A DNA stretch of 64,000 bases from a bacterium 210917-DFI.7.65 (lineage in GTDB: Bacteria > Bacillota > Clostridia > Oscillospirales > Oscillospiraceae), in contig JAJCJJ010000001.1 in the NCBI GenBank assembly GCA_020555865.1, forward strand, positions 617,926 to 681,925, read 5' to 3'. Under the pieces are notes generated by a model. That model was not told where the DNA came from and made no database searches. It saw only the letters and a list, made by a program, of their open reading frames with translations. Made by a program: the position numbers and the translations under genes. Positions 58,326-64,000 of this stretch are shown piece after piece. Each line of letters begins with the position of its first letter. The stretch's first letter is position 1.

Positions 58326-59354
58326 TTATTTGCTCAGACGGGTCAAGTCTGTGAGAAATTGGGTGACAGCTTCCTCCGGCGTGGCCCAGGAGGTGACCAG
58401 GCGAATGCAGGTGCTGCTGTCCTTCATGGGCTGCTGCACTTCGTATTCGTAGTCCTTTTCCAATTGGCGCAGCAGGGTGTCCGGAAAAATGGGGAAGATT
58501 TGATTGGTGGGTGATTCCACCAGGAAGGAATAGCCCAAGGCGGCAATCCCTGTCTGCAGGGTTTGGGCCAGAGCGTTAGCGTGGCGGGCATTGTCCAGAT
58601 AGCGGCCCTTTTCCAGAATTGCCTGGAACTGAATGCCGAGCAGGCGGCCTTTGGCCAGCATGGCGCCGCGCTGTTTCATATGATAACGGAAGTCGGACTT
58701 CAGTGCGTCTTTGGTGATGACCAGAGCTTCACCAAAGAGAATGCCGTTTTTAGTTCCGCCGATGGTAAAGGCGTCCAGTGTTTGTGCCAAATCCGGCCAG
58801 TCAAGAGGGGCGCAGGTACTCACCATGCCGCTTCCGAGGCGTGCACCATCCAAATAGAGGTAAAGGCCAAGCTCTTTACATTCCTTGTGCAAAGCAGAAA
58901 GTTCCTCTTTGGTATAGACAGTTCCGATTTCGGTGGAGTTGGAAATATACACCATACGGGGGCGAACCATATGTTCGGTAGAATGCGCGGTGCAAACGGT
59001 GCGGACCTGTGCTGCTGTCAGCTTACCGTTTGGTGTGGGGACGGAAATCACCATGTGGCCAGTGGCTTCGAAAGCGCCGGTCTCATGCACCAGCGGATGG
59101 CCGGTGCTGGGGGCGATAACGGCTTCAAAGGGCCGCAGGAATGCCGAGCAGCAGGTCAGGTTTACCTGTGTGCCGCCGACAAAAAAGTGAACGTCTGCTT
59201 CCGGCGCATCGCACAGGGTGCGGATCAGGGTACGGGCTTCTTCGCAGTAGCGGTCGGTGCCGTAGCCGGGTGTCTGCACGGCATTGCTCTTTTGAAGCGC
59301 TTTCAGCACGGCAGGGTGCGCGCCCTCGCTGTAATCGTTGCGAAAACTGTACAT
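58326..59354 (-). CDS. ltaE: Low-specificity L-threonine aldolase family enzyme
   Basis: A 342-residue PLP enzyme that cleaves threonine or related beta-hydroxy amino acids to glycine and an aldehyde. The start MYSFRNDYSEGAHPAVLKAL is typical of the clostridial branch. HFFVGGTQVNLT and VHETGAFEATGH are cofactor-region motifs, LYLYLDGARLGSGM holds the cofactor Asp, and K202 in FTIGGTKNGILFGEA should be the PLP lysine. GGGAGG lies 9 bases before the ATG. Confidence 0.9.
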   Translation of the reverse strand: MYSFRNDYSEGAHPAVLKALQKSNAVQTPGYGTDRYCEEARTLIRTLCDAPEADVHFFVGGTQVNLTCCSAFLRPFEAVIAPSTGHPLVHETGAFEATGHMVISVPTPNGKLTAAQVRTVCTAHSTEHMVRPRMVYISNSTEIGTVYTKEELSALHKECKELGLYLYLDGARLGSGMVSTCAPLDWPDLAQTLDAFTIGGTKNGILFGEALVITKDALKSDFRYHMKQRGAMLAKGRLLGIQFQAILEKGRYLDNARHANALAQTLQTGIAALGYSFLVESPTNQIFPIFPDTLLRQLEKDYEYEVQQPMKDSSTCIRLVTSWATPEEAVTQFLTDLTRLSK

Positions 59355-59451
59355 CAAACAAAACCTCCCAATAGAATGTCATCATCCATACATCCATTTT
59401 AAAAAGAAATAAACTACAAATTTTTATGTTCGATCATGCACGATTTGTAAA

Positions 59452-59480
59452 ATTATAACACCGGATACGGGTGGTTTCAA
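59452..59480 (-). promoter_or_regulatory. Promoter of the threonine aldolase gene
   Basis: On the minus strand: TTGAAA (59475-59480), 17 bases, TATAAT (59452-59457) with TGT upstream. The leader is about 95 bases and AT-rich. Confidence 0.7.
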
Positions 59481-59546
59481 CGGGAAAGAAACAGCGGACA
59501 GAAATATGATCATAACAGGACAGAACGATCCTGAAGAATAGAACAG

Positions 59547-59575
59547 TTGACCGAGAATTGGATTTGTATTACAAT
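59547..59575 (+). promoter_or_regulatory. Promoter of pcrA
   Basis: TTGACC (59547-59552), 17 bases, TACAAT (59570-59575), with a leader of about 135 bases to the ATG at 59718. Divergent from the threonine aldolase promoter. Confidence 0.6.
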
Positions 59576-59717
59576 AAAAAAGCACCGTATTTCTATTGCG
59601 GTGAGGCAAACAGCAAGGGGCTGCTTGAAAAAGGAACCGATCGGGAGGCGGCCCTGCGGCCGAAAAGTTCAGGGCTTTTCCCCTTTCAGACAAAGCCAGA
59701 GAGAAACAGGAGGCATT

Positions 59718-62159
59718 ATGACAGATTTTCATCAAGACTACTGCGCTGTACGAAAAGCGATTATCGAGCAGGATTATGCCCATCTGAACCCCATGCAGCG
59801 CAAGGCGGTCATGGCGACCGAAGGGCCGCTTCTGCTGCTGGCCGGCGCCGGCAGCGGCAAGACCACTGTGCTGATCCACCGGGTGGCCAATTTGCTGAAA
59901 TACGGCCGCGGCAGCGACAGCGACGAAGTGCCGGCCGATGCTACGGAGGAAGATCTGGCGTTTTTAAAAGCCTATCTGGAGCATCCCGACCCGCAGCAGG
60001 AGTACCGTGCACGGCAGCTGTGCGCCGTGCAGCCGGCGCTGCCTTGGTCCATTATTGCTATCACGTTCACCAACAAGGCGGCCGGGGAACTGAAAGAGCG
60101 GCTGGAAGCCATGCTGGGAAGCGAGGCGGCCGATGTGTGGGCATCTACGTTCCACTCTGCCTGTGTGCGCATTCTGCGCCGGGATATTGACCGGTTGGGG
60201 TTTGACAAGAGTTTTACTATTTATGACAGTGCCGACAGCCAACGGGTGATTAAAGACATTGTAAAAGAGTTTCAGTATGATGAAAAGGCGTTTCAGCCCC
60301 GCACAGTGCTGGGGTATATCAGTTCGGCCAAAGACGCGATGGTGCTGCCGGAACAGTTTGCACAGGAGTGGGTCACTCCCGGCGATTGGCGCATGGAGCG
60401 AATTGCAAAAATATACCGGGAGTATGTCCGCCGCCTGCGTGAAGCCAATGCGCTGGATTTCGATGATATCATTCTCCACGCGGTCACACTGCTTCAGCAG
60501 TTTGATGAGGTGCGGCACTATTACCAGCGCAAATTCCGTTATGTGCTGATCGACGAGTATCAGGACACCAACAATCTGCAGTATCTCCTCTCCTCGCTCC
60601 TGGCTGGGGAACGGAGCAATATCTGCGTCGTGGGAGACGACGACCAGAGTATTTACCGCTTTCGCGGCGCCAATATCGAAAATATCCTCAGCTTTGAAAA
60701 GGATTATCCCAAGGCCAGGGTCATCCGGCTGGAGCAGAATTATCGCTCCACCCGGCAGATTCTGGAGGCGTCCAATGCAGTGATCCGCCATAATGAAGGG
60801 CGTAAGGGGAAAACCTTGTGGACAGAGAACGACAGCGGAGAGCCAGTACATATTCAAACGGTGTTCAATGAGTCCGAAGAAGCGGATTTTGTCGCAGGGC
60901 AGATCCTGAAGGAGTTCAGTTCTGGCCGTAACTGGCGGGATAACGCTGTGCTCTACCGTATGAACGCCCAGTCCAACCAGTTGGAACGTGCTTTCAAACG
61001 CAATGCCATTCCTTATAAAATCATCGGCGGAATCCGCTTTTTTGACCGTGCTGAGGTTAAAGATATGCTGGCTTACTTATGCGTAGTCAATAACCCTGCA
61101 GACGATCTGCGGCTGCGCCGCATTATCAATATGCCTCCTCGCGGCATCGGTGCGCGTACGATTGAGCAAGTGCAGGAAGAAGCGATTCGGCAGGGTGTTC
61201 CCATGTTTCAGATTCTTATGACAGCGGATCAATATCCGGAATTGAAGCGCGGCGTGCCAAAACTGATGGAGTTTGCTTCCATGATTATTGCGCTGCAGGG
61301 TAAAGCCGAGTCTATGGAGCTGGACACTTTTTATGATGAAGTATGCCAGGACAGCGGCTATCTGGCCATGCTGGAGGCCAAAAAGGACTTTGAAAGCCGC
61401 GGCCGGCTGGAAAACGTGAAAGAACTTCGCTCCAGTATCGTCGGTTATATCGACAATCACCCGGAGGGAGCAGTCCTCTCAGGTTTTCTGGATGAAGTGG
61501 CGTTGTATACGGATCTGGACGATCAGAGCAGCGAAGAGAACAGCGTGGTAATGATGACCATGCACAGCGCCAAGGGATTGGAATTCCCTTCGGTTTACGT
61601 GGTGGGGATGGAAGAGAACGTATTTCCCGGCACCCGCTGTCTTGACGACCCGGCGGAAATGGAGGAAGAACGGCGGCTGTGTTATGTAGCTATGACCCGC
61701 GCCAAGGAGCGGCTGACGCTGACCAACGCCGGCCAGCGTATGCTCTTCGGCCATACAACGACCAATCCACCGTCCCGTTTTTTGCGGGAGATTCCGGAAG
61801 AAAACCGCGTCTGGACGAAAAGTGCTGCGCCGCAGGAATTCCGCCCGGGATTTGATTTCCGTCAACTCACTGCCGGGATCGGCGGCCGTTCTGCCTCCTC
61901 TGCGGGCCGCTCAAGCCAGAGTGATGTGCAGAATAAGCCTGTGGAGCGGGGGGCAACTATATTATCTGCGGTTTCTTCTGCGGCAGCAGAGCTGCGCCAG
62001 GGTGATATGGTGCGTCACAGGGCATTTGGCCGGGGGATGGTAATGAGCGTGCAGCCCATGGGTGGCGATGCACTGCTGGAAATCGCTTTTGATGAAGTCG
62101 GCACTAAGCGCCTGATGCGCAACTCTGCCATGGCCTATCTTGAAAAAGAAGGCGGCTGA
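59718..62159 (+). CDS. pcrA: DNA helicase PcrA/UvrD
   Basis: An 813-residue superfamily 1A helicase, acting in nucleotide excision repair and rolling-circle replication. LNPMQRKAVMATEGPLLLLA is followed by the Walker A GAGSGKTT. Further motifs are IIAITFTNKAAGELKERL (Ia), VLIDEYQDTNNLQYLLSSLL (II), VVGDDDQSIYRFRGANIENI (III), VIRLEQNYRSTRQILEASNA (IV), MTMHSAKGLEFPSVYVVGME (V) and YVAMTRAKERLTLTNA (VI). An insertion of about 50 acidic residues lies between motifs I and Ia. The C-terminal Tudor-like domain (LRQGDMVRHRAFGRGMVMSV) is intact. ACAGGAGG precedes the ATG. Confidence 0.97.
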   Translation: MTDFHQDYCAVRKAIIEQDYAHLNPMQRKAVMATEGPLLLLAGAGSGKTTVLIHRVANLLKYGRGSDSDEVPADATEEDLAFLKAYLEHPDPQQEYRARQLCAVQPALPWSIIAITFTNKAAGELKERLEAMLGSEAADVWASTFHSACVRILRRDIDRLGFDKSFTIYDSADSQRVIKDIVKEFQYDEKAFQPRTVLGYISSAKDAMVLPEQFAQEWVTPGDWRMERIAKIYREYVRRLREANALDFDDIILHAVTLLQQFDEVRHYYQRKFRYVLIDEYQDTNNLQYLLSSLLAGERSNICVVGDDDQSIYRFRGANIENILSFEKDYPKARVIRLEQNYRSTRQILEASNAVIRHNEGRKGKTLWTENDSGEPVHIQTVFNESEEADFVAGQILKEFSSGRNWRDNAVLYRMNAQSNQLERAFKRNAIPYKIIGGIRFFDRAEVKDMLAYLCVVNNPADDLRLRRIINMPPRGIGARTIEQVQEEAIRQGVPMFQILMTADQYPELKRGVPKLMEFASMIIALQGKAESMELDTFYDEVCQDSGYLAMLEAKKDFESRGRLENVKELRSSIVGYIDNHPEGAVLSGFLDEVALYTDLDDQSSEENSVVMMTMHSAKGLEFPSVYVVGMEENVFPGTRCLDDPAEMEEERRLCYVAMTRAKERLTLTNAGQRMLFGHTTTNPPSRFLREIPEENRVWTKSAAPQEFRPGFDFRQLTAGIGGRSASSAGRSSQSDVQNKPVERGATILSAVSSAAAELRQGDMVRHRAFGRGMVMSVQPMGGDALLEIAFDEVGTKRLMRNSAMAYLEKEGG

Positions 62160-62251
62160 GCGTCATCGGGGCTCAATGGTTCGGCTTTTCCCAATATGCA
62201 CAGAACGAAAAAGCGCCTTTACATATCGTTTTTCACCGGGAATTGATGCAG

Positions 62252-62306
62252 GAAGTCAAAAGTTCCCCCGGCCGATCACAGATCGGCCGGGGGAACTTTT
62301 GACTTC
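62252..62306 (+). terminator. Very long perfect hairpin after pcrA
   Basis: A 25-base perfect inverted repeat: 62252-62276 pairs with 62282-62306, loop CACAG. It lies 92 bases after the pcrA stop and has little T-tract behind it. It is likely a terminator, and its stem is unusually long for this window. Confidence 0.6.
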
Positions 62307-62377
62307 TGGTACGAAAACCGTCCGTTCAGCCCTTTCTTACTGCGCTATGTTCACCAAATGGAAAATAGTAGAATTTG

Positions 62378-62543
62378 AAAAAGTGTACTTTTATAGAAGG
62401 GGGGGTTCATTGCGAAACAGAAAAATTTCTATTGTAATTTTGCCTGTTTTTGTGTATTATAAATAATAACTTGGGTGTACTTTATTTTTTTGAAAAAGTA
62501 CACTTTTTTGAAAAAGCACAGCTCACAAAAGTACACTTTTGTG
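62378..62543 (+). repeat. Repeated AAAAGTRYACTTTT inverted motifs upstream of the surface protein gene
   Basis: Copies at 62378-62392 (AAAAAGTGTACTTTT), 62493-62509 (AAAAAGTACACTTTTTT) and 62524-62543 (CACAAAAGTACACTTTTGTG), plus a half copy near 62474-62483 (GTGTACTTTA). A candidate promoter TTGTAA (62432-62437)-17-TATTAT (62455-62460) lies between the first and the others. Each copy is nearly self-complementary, as expected of a dimeric repressor's operator. Confidence 0.6.
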
Positions 62544-62558
62544 AAAGGAAGGAATGAT

Positions 62559-64000
62559 ATGAAAAGAAGTCTATTAGTATGGCTATTCACATTGTGCCTG
62601 CTGGTAGGGCTACTGCCGCCTGCAGCGCTGGCAGCAGAGCCTGATGCTGCCTTTGAAATGCCTGTAATAGGGTTTAAAGTCCGAATGAATGAGAGGGGGG
62701 GAGGACAGCCTGAATCTTTGTACACACAAAGCGGATCGACGCTGGAAGTGGAATTAGCGCGATACACAAGCGCGTATATTCGGCCTTATATCAAAGGCGT
62801 GGATCCCAACAATAGCCCCTGGAGCGAGCATACTTACTATACATTTACATTTAGTAATGTGAAAGACGAGGAAGCGCACGACGAAGAAAAGCCCTTTGGC
62901 GAGGAAGCGATTTACAATCGTGCAAATACTGGCAACCAAGGAAAAACGAGTACAATTGTTGTGGACAGCTTGGATGACGAACGTCTGGGCTCCAGCTATT
63001 ATAAAATCATTGTGAAGGCCTACAAAAGCGGTATATGGGGAGATAGAAATCCATCCCAAGATACCCTGCTGGGTACCGCGGAATCACTTCTGTATGTCAA
63101 AATGTCCTGGAATCCTGTTTTGGATTGGATAGACAGCTATGTTTGGGATAAGTATTATATTGAGAATAATTTAGAAATAATTTACGATACTTCTGAAGCA
63201 CTGATTGAAGACTATTTAAAGGATTATAATAGTACTGAGGGCTGCGACCAGGGGGAATTCCTTTTTTTGGAACAGATTCCTGTTACATGGGCGGTGAAAG
63301 ACGGTACGGTCTATTCTGTAGAACCGGGGGCATCCAATACCTTTACCTGGACAGCGGATCCCAAACAGGCACCAGGAGGCAAAGACTGGAGGGTACCGGA
63401 GGGTTTCCCCCTCTCTGGAGATGTGATATTTTATAATCCTGTTTCCGTAACATTCCTGGCGGATGAGATGATAGTTGGGGAGAAACGGATCAAGCGCGGC
63501 GGAAATCTGCTGCAGAACGAGTTTCCGGTTGTCCCATGGAAAGAAGGGTACCGTGGTGTGTGGGAGAGCGGAGATATCGTCGATCTTGAAGAAAATTTGA
63601 TTGTAACGGCTGTTTATACACCGTGTTCTTATCCAATCACGTATGTGCTGGACGATGGAGTAAACGCACCGGAAAACCCGGATCATTATACAGTCGAAGA
63701 TACAATTCGTTTGAAGTATCCCACTAAGGATGGCTATGCATTTGAAGGCTGGACGTATTCCGGGCAGGAAACGCCGCAGAAAGATTTAACAATTCCGGCC
63801 GGCACGATGGGGCCATTGACACTTACTGCGCACTGGACGAAAGACAGCGGTGGCGGTGGCGGCGGAACCACGGCGCGCTATACGCTGCACTATGAATCCA
63901 ACGGCGGCACGGAATACGACAGCGAGCGCTATACGCGCAATACGGAGGTGCGTCTGGAGAAGGTGCCGGTGCGGGAAGGCTATACCTTCACCGGCTGGTA
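62559..64000 (+). CDS. Secreted protein with InlB B-type (Listeria-Bacteroides) repeats, 3' truncated
   Basis: An open frame of 480 codons runs to the window end. A clear signal peptide, MKRSLLVWLFTLCLLVGLLP, ends at PAALAAEP near residue 27. The first 330 residues are unassigned, rich in aromatic and acidic residues. From about residue 360 come InlB B-repeats: YPITYVLDDGVNAPENPDHY with DGYAFEGWTYSG, then after a SGGGGGGTT linker YTLHYESNGGTEYDSERYTR and EGYTFTGWY. These are typical of Gram-positive surface or adhesion proteins. A GAAAGGAAGG site precedes the ATG. The C-terminus, where an anchor should be, lies beyond the window. Confidence 0.88.
   Translation, partial: MKRSLLVWLFTLCLLVGLLPPAALAAEPDAAFEMPVIGFKVRMNERGGGQPESLYTQSGSTLEVELARYTSAYIRPYIKGVDPNNSPWSEHTYYTFTFSNVKDEEAHDEEKPFGEEAIYNRANTGNQGKTSTIVVDSLDDERLGSSYYKIIVKAYKSGIWGDRNPSQDTLLGTAESLLYVKMSWNPVLDWIDSYVWDKYYIENNLEIIYDTSEALIEDYLKDYNSTEGCDQGEFLFLEQIPVTWAVKDGTVYSVEPGASNTFTWTADPKQAPGGKDWRVPEGFPLSGDVIFYNPVSVTFLADEMIVGEKRIKRGGNLLQNEFPVVPWKEGYRGVWESGDIVDLEENLIVTAVYTPCSYPITYVLDDGVNAPENPDHYTVEDTIRLKYPTKDGYAFEGWTYSGQETPQKDLTIPAGTMGPLTLTAHWTKDSGGGGGGTTARYTLHYESNGGTEYDSERYTRNTEVRLEKVPVREGYTFTGW

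Noticed and set aside
62252-62306. The ends of an insertion sequence, from the 25-base inverted repeat
   Set aside because: The arms are only 5 bases apart with no transposase between; a hairpin after pcrA is simpler.
1-64000. CRISPR arrays, tRNA or rRNA genes, intact insertion sequences or prophage genes
   Set aside because: None was seen on reading both strands; the repeats found are short operators or hairpins.

Overview
The window reads as chromosomal DNA of an anaerobic, endospore-forming, butyrate-producing member of the Clostridia (Bacillota). The evidence is a butyrate-forming hbd-bcd-etfB-etfA cluster, both early sporulation sigma operons (spoIIGA-sigE and spoIIAA-spoIIAB-sigF), a SpoIIM-like protein, a valine T-box, a [FeFe] hydrogenase, a CooS-type CO dehydrogenase and a type III glutamine synthetase. 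Base composition and gene style suggest a gut Oscillospirales/Butyricicoccus-like organism, but that placement is inference. Many promoters show a TG one base upstream of a good -10 hexamer.

Layout. 1-3.6 kb: end of a butyryl-CoA operon. 3.7-7.1 kb: a divergent ATP-grasp gene, then an esterase-like hydrolase and an M20 peptidase. 7.1-11 kb: a molybdenum cofactor operon (mobB, a MoeA-like protein with a Cys tail, moaC, mogA, moeA). 11-12.6 kb: glpK. 12.8-19.3 kb: a nitrogen-assimilation district with GSIII behind a leader terminator, an acetyltransferase, about 1.5 kb of decayed DNA including a collapsed glutamate-synthase-like gene, a glutamine-synthetase homologue whose active site looks dismantled, and an ANTAR RNA-binding regulator with a receiver that lacks its phosphoacceptor. 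19.3-30.3 kb: spoIIM, gltX, an aminotransferase, trpS, cell-envelope sugar genes, a MATE exporter and citrate synthase. 30.3-33.7 kb: an AT-rich accessory island (MTA/SAH nucleosidase, frameshifted remnants, a double GNAT protein). 33.7-41.1 kb: three small Pro/Gly- or Gln-rich proteins, nth, rarA, an S1 protein, DUF951, hisC, spoIIGA-sigE. 41.2-46.3 kb: a thioredoxin-reductase-like flavoprotein, thioredoxin, and a CooS plus [FeFe] hydrogenase operon behind an attenuator-like leader. 46.3-53.7 kb: padR operon, GNAT, T-box-controlled membrane protein and valS, spoIIA operon. 53.7-62.2 kb: a DNA-repair radical SAM pair with LexA-like sites, a MarR/MFS pair, GNAT, threonine aldolase and PcrA helicase. 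62.2-64 kb: the start of a secreted repeat protein preceded by repeated AAAAGTRYACTTTT motifs.

The genes worth most attention are the CooS/hydrogenase pair, in which C-cluster and H-cluster cysteines are kept but key acid-base and second-sphere residues appear changed, and the glutamine-synthetase pseudoenzyme next to a pseudo-receiver ANTAR protein. Both lie in loci with terminator hairpins in the leaders, which points to control by RNA-level antitermination. No tRNA, rRNA, CRISPR array or intact insertion sequence was seen.
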